A stretch of 23,289 bases of DNA from an uncultured Eubacteriales bacterium (GCA_900540635.1 UQGU01000038.1:1-23289); one strand, 5' to 3'; positions 1 to 6,846 are shown, counted from the stretch's first letter. Notes: a model not told the origin generated them from the letters alone. Numbers and translations are program-made.

Positions 1-2
1 CG

Positions 3-788
3 TGCCGCTACATCATCCACACCGTGGGCCCCGTGTGGAACGGCGGTAAGTACGGTGATCGGAAAAAGCTCGCCTCCTGCTACCGGACGAGCCTTGCGCT
101 GGCGAAGAAGTACGGCTGTGAGACGGTGGCATTTCCGCTGATCTCCTCCGGCGTTTTTGGCTATCCAAAGGATCAGGCGCTCCGCGTGGCGGTGGACACC
201 ATCAGTGAATTTCTCGCAGAAAACGACATGACTGTGTACATCGTCATTTTCGACCGCGCGGCGTACCAGATCGGCAACAAGCTGTTCGCGGACATCGCCG
301 CCTACATCGACGACCACTATGTGGATGCCCACACCGACTCCCGCCGGGAGCGGACGCGCCGGATGGGCGTCGTCGAAAGCCGGATGCTGACCGCCTACGA
401 GGACGCGCCCATGGCGGCCTCTGGGCTGGACGAGGCGCTTGCGCATCTGGACGCCGGATTTTCGGAGACGCTATTGAAGCTCATCGACCGCAGCGGAAAA
501 AAGGACGCAGAGGTCTACAAGAAGGCCAACGTAGACCGCAAGCTGTTCTCGAAAATCCGCAACAACCCGGACTACAAGCCCTCCAAGCCCACGGCGGTGG
601 CCTTCGCCATCGCGCTGGAGCTGAATCTGCGCGAGACGCGCGACCTCATTGCCCGCGCGGGCTACGCCCTGAGCCCCAGCAGCAAGTTTGACGTCATCAT
701 CGAGTATTTCATCATGCAGCGGAACTACGACATTTTCAAGATCAACGAGGCGCTGTTCGCTTTCGACCAGAGTTTGCTGGGGGCGTGA
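3..788 (+). CDS. Macro-domain protein with C-terminal HTH-like domain (5' partial)
   Basis: The reading frame is open from base 3, so the N-terminus lies outside the window and 261 residues are visible. The first ~90 residues are the end of a macro domain, which binds ADP-ribose: HTVGPVW, then the phosphate-loop motif FPLISSGVFGYP. The N-terminal half of the fold, including the usual asparagine motif, is cut off. The last ~110 residues (KKANVDRKLFSKIRNN through NEALFAFDQSLLG) look like an XRE-type helix-turn-helix region; I recall this tail on macro-domain proteins of gut Firmicutes. The likely role is binding or hydrolysing ADP-ribose or an O-acetyl/ADP-ribosyl adduct, with regulation or DNA binding by the tail (inference). 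The stop is 3 bases before the next start and overlaps its ribosome site, so the genes are co-transcribed. It is not DarG-like, because no DarT toxin lies beside it. Confidence 0.85.
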   Translation, partial: CRYIIHTVGPVWNGGKYGDRKKLASCYRTSLALAKKYGCETVAFPLISSGVFGYPKDQALRVAVDTISEFLAENDMTVYIVIFDRAAYQIGNKLFADIAAYIDDHYVDAHTDSRRERTRRMGVVESRMLTAYEDAPMAASGLDEALAHLDAGFSETLLKLIDRSGKKDAEVYKKANVDRKLFSKIRNNPDYKPSKPTAVAFAIALELNLRETRDLIARAGYALSPSSKFDVIIEYFIMQRNYDIFKINEALFAFDQSLLGA

Positions 789-791
789 GGA

Positions 792-1598
792 ATGAAAATT
801 ATACTCAGCCGAAAAGGTTTTGACTCTGCGAATGGCGGCATCGTCAGTCCCATTTTTGAAGATGGTACAATGGTTTCGTTTCCCATTCCCAGCGATGATG
901 AGGATACATATGATTCTCTTTACTACAACGGAATTCAGTATTCTCAAATATTGCGAGATCTGCGATATAAGGGCGGAGACCACTGTCATCTGGACCCTGA
1001 TTTAGATTTAGGGCGACGTAGGGAGCGTATCGACGGATGGTTCCCCGCATTTGGGCAGCGAAATGCCGCGGCTGCTTACTTGAAGAATATCGGTGTTGCA
1101 CAGGGAGACATCTTCCTGTTTTTCGGGAATTTTCACTTTGTGGAATATCAAAACGGAACATACCGATATTTGCGGGATCGTAGTGACTTTTACCGGGGAA
1201 AAGACCTCCAGGTGATTTGGGGATACCTTCAGGTTGGAAAGATCATCTCTGCGCCTGAAGAACAGAGAAAAGTTTGGTGGCATCCGCATTCGTCTAATGG
1301 CAGGGCGGACAACTCAACAAATGTGATTTTCAAAGCAGCAGAAAGACTTTCTTTGGATAAAAGCAAGCCTGGCGCAGGAGTACTGCGCTTTGATAAAAAG
1401 CGGGTATTGACTCTGAAAGGTGCCACAAAGGCAACTTGGGCGAGGAATGAAGTATATGATGAGACGCACATATACGGGAAGAGATCAAATTACGCTAAAA
1501 ATCCTGATAGAGGATTGTACTACGCAGGTATTTGGCAAGAGCTTGGTTTGAAAGAATCTGATGCCTGTACGGAATGGGCAAGAAATATACTTTTGTAA
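792..1598 (+). CDS. Nmad3-like nucleotide-modification-associated protein
   Basis: The 268-residue product starts MKIILSRKGFDSANGG and continues with SPIFEDGTMVSFPIPSDDE, the signature opening I associate with the Nmad3 family. That family was defined computationally by its association with genes that make modified DNA bases, and its reaction is unknown. Other visible features are GGDHCHLDPDLD near residue 61, a GDIFLFFGNF strand near 105, and WWHPHSSNG near 162, all rich in His and Asp and therefore plausible catalytic or metal-binding sites (inference). No signal peptide or membrane segment is seen. Its ribosome site overlaps the upstream macro-gene stop, and the HhH glycosylase-like gene follows after 21 bases. 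A hand count of one 60-base line gives about 47% GC, lower than the macro gene. Family assignment rests on memory of the N-terminal motif. Confidence 0.7.
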   Translation: MKIILSRKGFDSANGGIVSPIFEDGTMVSFPIPSDDEDTYDSLYYNGIQYSQILRDLRYKGGDHCHLDPDLDLGRRRERIDGWFPAFGQRNAAAAYLKNIGVAQGDIFLFFGNFHFVEYQNGTYRYLRDRSDFYRGKDLQVIWGYLQVGKIISAPEEQRKVWWHPHSSNGRADNSTNVIFKAAERLSLDKSKPGAGVLRFDKKRVLTLKGATKATWARNEVYDETHIYGKRSNYAKNPDRGLYYAGIWQELGLKESDACTEWARNILL

Positions 1599-1619
1599 TA
1601 GAAGGAGCGTGAGCAACAA

Positions 1620-2312
1620 ATGATTACAGATGAACAAATACGCTTATTCTCACAATATTGTTCAGAAAACTTTGGAACAGAGCTAAAAAGCGTTCGTAAA
1701 AGCGAGCGTTATCGGTCTCTGCCCATATGTGTTCTTGATTGTGTTTATTCATTGAGGACTAAATATTTTGCAGTGACTGTTCCTGTTCTACAACGGTATG
1801 CCGATACATATATGGGAGGTAATCTGTACGCTGGGCAGGATACATTATCTGATTTCATTACTCACATAAAGGAATTTAGCGATTGCTCTGAATTTGCAAA
1901 GACTGTACTAAAAAATAATCAAGTCTTAAGCGGTCGAAATAAAGCTGAAGTATGCTATGAGATTGCAACAAAATTACATGAGCTCTTGAACATGGATACA
2001 TTTGATGATTTTCGCAATTTTGAAAAGGAAGCTCTGCTTGAAATTGTTTTGCGATCAGTGAGAGGAATGGGAGACGCCGGGGTAAATTATATGTTCATGA
2101 TGGCAGGAGATCCTAACCGATGCAAACCGGATGTTCATATTCACCGCTGTATAAAAAATGCCCTTGGCACCGATGTTCCAAATAACAAATGCCAGATACT
2201 GTTCAGAGAAACTGTCAAAAAACTAAAGGATAGCGGCTATCCTGACTTGACAGTCAGGAATTTGGATAGTGTAATTTGGAATAAATATCACAAGAACCGG
2301 TCGATATTCTAA
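1620..2312 (+). CDS. HhH-GPD-type DNA glycosylase-like protein
   Basis: The 230-residue product is unannotated by name but carries a helix-hairpin-helix-like core at residues 147-176: VRGMGDAGVNYMFMMAGD followed by KPDVHIHR. This matches the layout of HhH-GPD base-excision enzymes (LPGVGxKTA ... VDTHVxR). Asp171 sits where the catalytic Asp is expected. The Lys of bifunctional glycosylase/lyases is replaced (GDAGV), so if active it would be monofunctional. The C-terminus lacks the Cys cluster that binds 4Fe-4S in EndoIII. The start has AAGGAG about 10 bases upstream. It follows the Nmad3 gene by 21 bases, suggesting a shared job in making, recognising or removing a modified base (inference). 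The gene is strikingly AT-rich: one 60-base line is 35% GC by hand count, against about 65% in the vWA gene. This is a sign of transfer. Confidence 0.6.
   Translation: MITDEQIRLFSQYCSENFGTELKSVRKSERYRSLPICVLDCVYSLRTKYFAVTVPVLQRYADTYMGGNLYAGQDTLSDFITHIKEFSDCSEFAKTVLKNNQVLSGRNKAEVCYEIATKLHELLNMDTFDDFRNFEKEALLEIVLRSVRGMGDAGVNYMFMMAGDPNRCKPDVHIHRCIKNALGTDVPNNKCQILFRETVKKLKDSGYPDLTVRNLDSVIWNKYHKNRSIF
2247..2275 (+). promoter_or_regulatory. Sigma-A promoter for the vWA-DraG genes
   Basis: TTGACA at 2247-2252, a 17-base spacer, and TGTAAT at 2270-2275 match the sigma-A consensus at 11 of 12 positions. It sits inside the 3' end of the HhH gene. Transcription would begin near 2282 and give a leader of about 110 bases before the vWA start, containing two inverted repeats. 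Because it overlaps coding sequence, it could be coincidental. Confidence 0.5.
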
Positions 2313-2314
2313 AT

Positions 2315-2331
2315 GTCGCCTGTCAGGCGAC
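2315..2331 (+). repeat. Short perfect hairpin in the vWA leader
   Basis: GTCGCCT (2315-2321) and AGGCGAC (2325-2331) are perfect complements around a 3-base loop. It begins 3 bases after the HhH stop codon and has no T-tract after it, so it is not by itself a classic terminator. Confidence 0.6.
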
Positions 2332-2335
2332 CAAA

Positions 2336-2390
2336 CCCTCCTTCGGATGCGCTACAATGTGAGCACAGACAAACGAAGGAGGGCTTTTTT
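2336..2390 (+). promoter_or_regulatory. Inverted repeat covering the vWA Shine-Dalgarno (terminator or RBS sequestrator)
   Basis: CCCTCCTTCG (2336-2345) is the exact reverse complement of CGAAGGAGGG (2374-2383), with 28 bases between. The right arm is the ribosome site of the vWA gene (start 2391), and it is followed directly by CTTTTTT. The stem could therefore terminate transcripts from upstream and also hide the ribosome site in the mRNA. Which role operates cannot be told from sequence alone. Confidence 0.6.
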
Positions 2391-3026
2391 ATGACGGAAT
2401 TGGTTTTTATTTTGGATCGCAGCGGCTCTATGTCTGGGCTGGAGGCGGACACCATCGGCGGCTTCAACTCCATGATCGAAAAGCAAAAGAAGGAGGCCGG
2501 GGAGGCGGTGGTCTCCACGGTGCTTTTCGCCAACGGCAGCTCGGTCATCCACGACCGCCTGCTGCTGGGCGAAGTGCCGCCCCTGACGGAGAAGGAGTAT
2601 TTCACCTGCGGCTGCACGGCGTTGCTGGATGCCGTGGGCGGCGCCATCCACCACATCGGCAACATCCACAAGTACGCCCGTCGCGAGGGCGTGCCGGAAA
2701 AAACGATGTTCATCATCACCACCGACGGCTACGAAAACGCCAGCCGCCGCTACGATTACGAGCATGTGCGCCGCATGATTGAGCGGCAGAAGGAGAAGTA
2801 CGGCTGGGAATTCCTGTTCTTCGGCGCAAACATCGACGCGGCAAAGGAGGCGGCACGTTTCGGCATCGGTGCGGACCGCTCGGTGAACTACAAGTGCGAC
2901 GAGGCGGGCACGGCGCTCAATTATGAGGTCATCAGCGAGGCCGTGTGCAGCGTCCGCGCCGCCCGGCCGCTCAGCGCCGACTGGAAGCGCCGCATCGACG
3001 AGGACGTGCAGAAAAGAGGGAGGTAA
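2391..3026 (+). CDS. von Willebrand factor A domain protein
   Basis: The 211-residue product is almost entirely a vWA fold. The MIDAS metal-site motif is D9-R-S11-G-S13 (ILDRSGSMSG), with the further ligands Thr76 (CGCTALLDAVG) and Asp112 (FIITTDGYENAS) in the expected places, so metal-dependent partner binding should be intact. There is no signal peptide or membrane helix, so the protein is cytosolic. A longer frame reaches back to 2313, but I chose the ATG at 2391 because GAAGGAGGG lies just upstream and the vWA strand begins at residue 4. It ends 4 bases before the ADP-ribosylglycohydrolase start, implying an operon and perhaps a physical partnership. A single vWA domain of this kind usually acts as an adaptor or scaffold (family knowledge); its partner here is not known. 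Confidence 0.85.
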   Translation: MTELVFILDRSGSMSGLEADTIGGFNSMIEKQKKEAGEAVVSTVLFANGSSVIHDRLLLGEVPPLTEKEYFTCGCTALLDAVGGAIHHIGNIHKYARREGVPEKTMFIITTDGYENASRRYDYEHVRRMIERQKEKYGWEFLFFGANIDAAKEAARFGIGADRSVNYKCDEAGTALNYEVISEAVCSVRAARPLSADWKRRIDEDVQKRGR

Positions 3027-3030
3027 GCGT

Positions 3031-3852
3031 ATGTACGGCGCGATTTTGGGCGACATCGTGGGCAGCCCCTACGAGTTCGACTGCAACAACTATAAGGCGA
3101 AGGATTTCCCCCTGTTCAGCCGCCGTTCCGACTTCACCGACGATACGGTGATGACGCTGGCGGTGGCGAAGGCGCTGCTCAGCACCCGTGGGCAAGACGA
3201 TACCGCCATCAAAGCGGCACTGGTGCGGGAGATGCAGCAGCTGGGCCGCGCCTACCCCGACCGGGGCTATGGCACCCATTTTGGCAGCTGGCTCTATGAG
3301 GATAATCCGCAGCCATACCACAGCTATGGCAATGGCAGCGCCATGCGGGTGTCATCTGCTGCATGGCTGGCGAAGGACATGGCGGAAACACTGCATCTGG
3401 CGCGGCTCACCGCCCAGGTGACCCACGACCACCCGGAGGGCATCAAGGGCGCGCAGGCCACCGCCGCGGCCATCTTTCTCGCCCGCACAGGTCACGGAAA
3501 AGAGGAAATCAAGGCGTATGTGGAGCGCGAGTTTGGCTACGATCTCAGCCGAACCTGCGAGGAGATTCGCCCCACCTACCATCATGTAGAGAGCTGCCAG
3601 GAAACCGTGCCGCAGGCTATTATTGCATTTCTGGAAAGCACAGATTTTGAAGACGCGCTGCGCACGTCGGTGTCCCTCGGCGGCGACAGCGACACCCTCG
3701 CCGCCATCACCGGCAGCATCGCTGAGGCGTTCTACGGCGTGCCGGAGGAACTGCGGCACGAGTGCCGCAAACGCCTGACACCGGAACTGGCGGAGATCCT
3801 GCGCCGGTGGGAAAGCACGCTTTACAACGAAAAAAACTGTGGTAGAATTTGA
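3031..3852 (+). CDS. ADP-ribosylglycohydrolase family protein (DraG type)
   Basis: The 273-residue product has the full set of DraG/ARH motifs. GAILGDIVGSPYEF at the N-terminus is followed by TDDT at residues 36-39 (dinuclear metal ligands), GNGSAMRV near 101-107, HDHPEGIKGA at 132-141 and GGDSDTLAAITG at 217-228 (second metal cluster). Enzymes of this family remove ADP-ribose from arginine or related groups on proteins, or act on ADP-ribosylated small molecules or nucleic acids; the substrate cannot be told here. The start is supported by GGGAGG shortly upstream, overlapping the vWA stop region. Together with the macro-domain gene upstream, the locus encodes two unrelated ADP-ribose-handling folds, yet no ADP-ribosyltransferase is visible in the window. 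One could lie just upstream. Confidence 0.93.
   Translation: MYGAILGDIVGSPYEFDCNNYKAKDFPLFSRRSDFTDDTVMTLAVAKALLSTRGQDDTAIKAALVREMQQLGRAYPDRGYGTHFGSWLYEDNPQPYHSYGNGSAMRVSSAAWLAKDMAETLHLARLTAQVTHDHPEGIKGAQATAAAIFLARTGHGKEEIKAYVEREFGYDLSRTCEEIRPTYHHVESCQETVPQAIIAFLESTDFEDALRTSVSLGGDSDTLAAITGSIAEAFYGVPEELRHECRKRLTPELAEILRRWESTLYNEKNCGRI
3821..3848 (+). promoter_or_regulatory. Putative promoter for the GIY-YIG gene
   Basis: TTTACA (3821-3826), a 16-base spacer and TAGAAT (3843-3848) lie at the 3' end of the ADP-ribosylglycohydrolase gene. Each hexamer matches consensus at 5 of 6 positions. It would give a leader of about 28 bases before the ATG at 3883. Confidence 0.45.
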
Positions 3853-3882
3853 AATGGAGAACAAAAATAAGGAGGGGCTTCC

Positions 3883-4740
3883 ATGGCGATTCTGAACTTT
3901 TCCGATGTGCTTAAAAATGTGGGGCTTGACCCGAAAGATGTCAAGCTGATCCGGCATGCATTATCTGACGAACGTTTCAGAGAATGTTATAAAGCCGGTA
4001 TGGCGCATGAATATACACAGCACCAAAAAGACGGGTTCAGCAAAGGATATTCCTACTGGATCACATTCATCAGCGATGGCGGTACATACGCGAGACTGCA
4101 TTCTTGTTATCGTGTCAATGGTTCTGTGCCTGATACACCGGATGTATGCCCTGCCGGATTACCTGACTGTGAAGCCATGGAATACCGTGGCGAAATGGCG
4201 TTTTTTGATTTGCAATATGTGGATTTGCTGAAAGAGTACGAGGGAAAGCTGGTGATTGACTGGGGCGGTTCAGCTCGGATGTGGCATCAAAAAGCTACCA
4301 CCGAAAAGCCCATCGTAGCAATTGAGTCAAAGGACCAGAAGCCTTTTGTGGGATTTGAAAATCTTATTCTATCCTTCGATGAACTAAAAGAAGTTGTCGA
4401 AAACGATACGGACTATGAGCTGTGGCAGGCGGCCATGGCTGCGGTCAATGCGGTCTATCTGATTGTGGACACCAAGACGGGAGACAGATATGTGGGCTCG
4501 ACCTATGGCTATGACGGCCTGCTGGGGCGTTGGTCTGTCTACGTCGCTACGGGCGGTCACGGAAACAACAAGGGAATGATCAGCCACTTGAAGTCTGTAA
4601 ATCATAGTTGCCACGATTTGCAGTTTTCAGTGTTGCAGGTTTTGTCCAAGGCACTTCCAGACAATCAAATTATTGATGCAGAGACTCTTTGGAAGAAAAA
4701 GCTGCTGACCTATGAACCATTCGGAATGAATCAGAACTAA
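3883..4740 (+). CDS. GIY-YIG nuclease-domain protein with unknown N-terminal domain
   Basis: The 285-residue product has two parts. The C-terminal ~100 residues are a GIY-YIG nuclease fold: VYLI at 191-194 and YVGS at 203-206 are the paired motif strands, Arg216 (GLLGRWSVY) is in place of the conserved Arg, and Glu267 (IDAETLWKKKL) sits where the metal-binding Glu is expected. The N-terminal ~185 residues (SDVLKNVGLDPKDVKLIRH through the DELKEVV segment) are a separate domain I cannot name; I recall similar N-termini on GIY-YIG proteins in bacterial genomes. The residues suggest an intact endonuclease acting on nucleic acid. AAGGAGG precedes the ATG. The gene is closer to 47% GC than its DraG neighbour and ends the island at a terminator. 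Confidence 0.8.
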   Translation: MAILNFSDVLKNVGLDPKDVKLIRHALSDERFRECYKAGMAHEYTQHQKDGFSKGYSYWITFISDGGTYARLHSCYRVNGSVPDTPDVCPAGLPDCEAMEYRGEMAFFDLQYVDLLKEYEGKLVIDWGGSARMWHQKATTEKPIVAIESKDQKPFVGFENLILSFDELKEVVENDTDYELWQAAMAAVNAVYLIVDTKTGDRYVGSTYGYDGLLGRWSVYVATGGHGNNKGMISHLKSVNHSCHDLQFSVLQVLSKALPDNQIIDAETLWKKKLLTYEPFGMNQN

Positions 4741-5041
4741 TCTTCCTTGCAGTATCCTCTGGATAATATATAGCTCCCAAATTCCTTTGGCAAAGCGACT
4801 GTTTCAGCCCGCTTTTCAAGTAGGGCGGCAAATCCCATCAAGCGCCCTCCGAAAGACGCGTGACGGCAAAAAATCAGCCATAATCAACCTTTAAAACAGC
4901 AAAAAAGCAAAGGGGCATGTGTCTTAACGGCACATACCCTTTTTGTCAGCAACCCTTGTCCGGCAACTGCCATATTATTTGTTTCGTGAAACCTGTTTTA
5001 TGGACAGCTACCCGCAGCCCGGTTTTTTTGTATGAGATAGA
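4741..5041. other. Intergenic region between convergent genes
   Basis: This 301-base gap separates the GIY-YIG gene from the convergent yerC-like gene. It contains a weak GC hairpin (AGGGCG 4822-4827 with CGCCCT 4843-4848, no T-tract) and the bidirectional terminator at 4901-4945. I see no gene in it. Confidence 0.6.
4901..4945. terminator. Bidirectional intrinsic terminator
   Basis: AAAGGGGCATGTG (4909-4921) pairs with CACATACCCTTTT (4931-4943), with one C-A mismatch and one G-T pair, and is followed by T's. On the other strand, the A-run at 4901-4906 gives the T-tract. It can end both the GIY-YIG transcript and the minus-strand yerC transcript. Confidence 0.75.
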
Positions 5042-5308
5042 TTATTCGTCATGCTTTAACAGACGGGAATACCCCTTTCCGTACTGCACGCACCGGGACA
5101 CCCGGCTCAGAGTGGCGGAGGAAATGTCCGACTGGGCGATGACCTGATTGTAGGTGTTGCCTTCCAGCAGCAGCTTGGCAGCGAAGAGCCGTTCAGCCAT
5201 CTTCTCAATTTCCTTGCGTGTGCACAGATCGTCAAAAAGCTCCTGGCACTGCTCCCGGTTTTCCAGGGAGACAATGGCGTCGTACAGCGCGCCGATTTTT
5301 TCCTGCAT
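5042..5308 (-). CDS. YerC/YecD-type TrpR-related regulator
   Basis: The 88-residue product matches the small YerC/YecD family, which shares the TrpR fold. The N-terminal helices include DAIVSLENREQCQELFDDLCTR and MAERLFAAKLL, followed by a helix-turn-helix (TYNQVIAQSDISSATLSRV) and the family ending SRCVQYGKGY. It should be a cytosolic DNA-binding protein; its ligand and operator are unknown. Start choice is uncertain. The ATG at 5308 is 15 bases from AAGGAGG (5324-5330), while an in-frame TTG at 5314 has a better 9-base spacing and would add two residues. A longer frame from 5365 runs through the promoter and is rejected. It lies downstream of the ABC permease gene on the same strand but has its own promoter. 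Confidence 0.85.
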   Translation of the reverse strand: MQEKIGALYDAIVSLENREQCQELFDDLCTRKEIEKMAERLFAAKLLLEGNTYNQVIAQSDISSATLSRVSRCVQYGKGYSRLLKHDE

Positions 5309-5345
5309 CTCCAAAACGGATATCCTCCTTGTCTGACCTGTAATT

Positions 5346-5373
5346 ATTTTACCATAAATTCTCAAAGAGTCAA
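5346..5373 (-). promoter_or_regulatory. Promoter for the yerC-like gene
   Basis: Read on the minus strand, TTGACT (5373-5368), a 16-base spacer and TAAAAT (5351-5346) form a good sigma-A promoter. The -35 box overlaps the TGA stop codon of the permease gene, so the regulator can be expressed separately from the transporter. Confidence 0.65.
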
Positions 5374-6020
5374 TCTTTGTAGTAGTCCATTTTTTGTTCC
5401 AGCTTTTGGAACAGCAGGGTCAGCAGTCCGGAAAACAGCAGGTAGAATGCGCCGGTGTAGAACATGGGCCAGATAAGACCGTCGCTTTTGATAAAGGCTT
5501 GGCCCATCCACATGATCTCGTAAACCGCAATGACCCGGGCCAGAGAGGTGTCTTTGACCAGGGTAATGATCTCATTGCCCATGGAGGGGATGATCCGCTT
5601 GATGACCTGCACCAGAAGAATATGGAAAAAGATCTGGCGGCTGTTCAGGCCAAGAGCCTGCCCGGCTTCGATCTGCCCTTTTGGGATGCTTTCAATGCCG
5701 CCCCGGTAGATCTCGCTGAAATAGCAGGCATAATTGATGGCGAAGGCCAGAATGACGGCGGTAAAGCGCCCCATGGCCGGGAGTCCGAACAGGAGCCCCG
5801 GGCCATAGAAGACGACGATCAATTGCAGCATCAAAGGTGTACCACGGATCACCCAGACAATGCCCTTCATCAGCAGCCGCAGGGGAGAAAAGCCGCTCAT
5901 GGTGCCAAAGCATACGAGAAGCCCCAGTGGGATGGAAAAGGCCAGGGTCAGCAGGAAGATATTCATGGTCTGGCCGAAGCCCTTCAGCAGGGTCAGGGTG
6001 ACGGTGGTAAACTGACTCAT
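5370..6020 (-). CDS. Polar amino-acid ABC transporter permease
   Basis: The 216-residue product is a HisM/GlnP-type inner-membrane permease with about five hydrophobic segments, starting near residues 17-40 (NIFLLTLAFSIPLGLLVCF). The family opening motif RGTPLMLQL is followed by the EAA loop (IEAGQALGLNSRQIFFHILLVQ), which contacts the ATPase. It would carry a polar amino acid across the membrane with the binding protein encoded just upstream. The start codon is 1 base after the binding-protein stop, so translation is probably coupled. No ABC ATPase gene is next to it: downstream is a regulator and then the convergent island. The ATPase must be encoded elsewhere or shared. Confidence 0.93.
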   Translation of the reverse strand: MSQFTTVTLTLLKGFGQTMNIFLLTLAFSIPLGLLVCFGTMSGFSPLRLLMKGIVWVIRGTPLMLQLIVVFYGPGLLFGLPAMGRFTAVILAFAINYACYFSEIYRGGIESIPKGQIEAGQALGLNSRQIFFHILLVQVIKRIIPSMGNEIITLVKDTSLARVIAVYEIMWMGQAFIKSDGLIWPMFYTGAFYLLFSGLLTLLFQKLEQKMDYYKD

Positions 6021-6021
6021 A

Positions 6022-6798
6022 TTACTTCACCAGGGTCAGGCTGTATTTTTCTGCCAGTGCGTCCAGCGTGCCGTCGGCCATGAGCTCGGCCATGATCTCG
6101 TTGACCTTGGCGGTCATGTCGCTGTCCTTCCGGAAGCCGATGCCGTATTCTTCGCTGCTCAGCTCACAGGCAATGGCCAGGTCGGGATAGCCGGTGCCCT
6201 CTCCGGTCATGGCGTTTGCCATGGTGATGTCGATCACGCAGGCATTGGCAGTACCGGCGGCCACCTCCATCAGGGCGGAGGACTGGGACTGGACGGCGGT
6301 GTAGTCCGTGATATCCATGGCCTTCAGTTCCGCTTCACCGGCGGAACCGGCTTCAACGGCAAAGGTGAGGGTCCGCAGCAGTTCAATGGCATCGTAATCT
6401 GGGGCGGACAGCTTGTTCATGACGACCACCTGGGCGTTCTTGACATAGGGATTGGAAACGGAAGCATTGAGCTTGACCTCGTCCGTAATGGTCATGCCGT
6501 TCCAGATGCAGTCAATGGCCTTGGACTCCAGCTCGAAGAACTTGTTGTCCCAGTCGATTTCCACAAATTGGGCTTCCACACCCAGCTTCTCGGCGACGGC
6601 CTGGGCAAATTCGGCATCAAAGCCGGTCCAGCTGCCGTTTTCATCCTGATAGTCCATGGGTTCGTAATCCGTAATGCCCACGACCAGAGTGCCTTTCTTC
6701 TGAATGTAACTCAGGTCGGAATCGTCGGCTTTCTTTCCACAGGCGCAGCACAGGAGTGTCATGCTGATGGCAAGTATGGCAGCAATCAGTTTTTTCAT
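6022..6798 (-). CDS. Amino-acid ABC transporter substrate-binding lipoprotein
   Basis: The 258-residue product has a lipoprotein signal (MKKLIAAILAISMTLLCCAC), with lipidation likely at one of Cys17, Cys18 or Cys20. A family 3 solute-binding fold follows: KGTLVVGITDYEPMDYQDE, then GFDAEFAQAVAEKLGV, WNGMTITDE and the hinge region near VEAGSAGEAEL. It binds a polar amino acid outside the membrane and delivers it to the permease; the specific ligand cannot be read from the sequence. I chose the ATG at 6798, because GGAAGG lies about 6 bases upstream and the signal peptide begins there. The frame extending to 6888 has no ribosome site and covers the promoter. It is the first gene of the transporter transcript. 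Confidence 0.92.
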   Translation of the reverse strand: MKKLIAAILAISMTLLCCACGKKADDSDLSYIQKKGTLVVGITDYEPMDYQDENGSWTGFDAEFAQAVAEKLGVEAQFVEIDWDNKFFELESKAIDCIWNGMTITDEVKLNASVSNPYVKNAQVVVMNKLSAPDYDAIELLRTLTFAVEAGSAGEAELKAMDITDYTAVQSQSSALMEVAAGTANACVIDITMANAMTGEGTGYPDLAIACELSSEEYGIGFRKDSDMTAKVNEIMAELMADGTLDALAEKYSLTLVK

Positions 6799-6846
6799 AG
6801 GGATCCTTCCTTTCTCTTCTGGGGAGCATTTTTTCTTGATGGCTGC

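Noticed and set aside
3..788. DarTG-type toxin-antitoxin antitoxin
   Set aside because: The macro protein has an HTH-like tail, and no DarT toxin is adjacent in the visible sequence.
2313..2390. Upstream ATG for the vWA gene
   Set aside because: It lies inside a hairpin with no ribosome site, while the ATG at 2391 has GAAGGAGGG and the vWA fold begins there.
4741..5041. Small gene in the gap after the GIY-YIG gene
   Set aside because: The one short open frame crosses the bidirectional terminator and overlaps yerC; no ribosome site is present.
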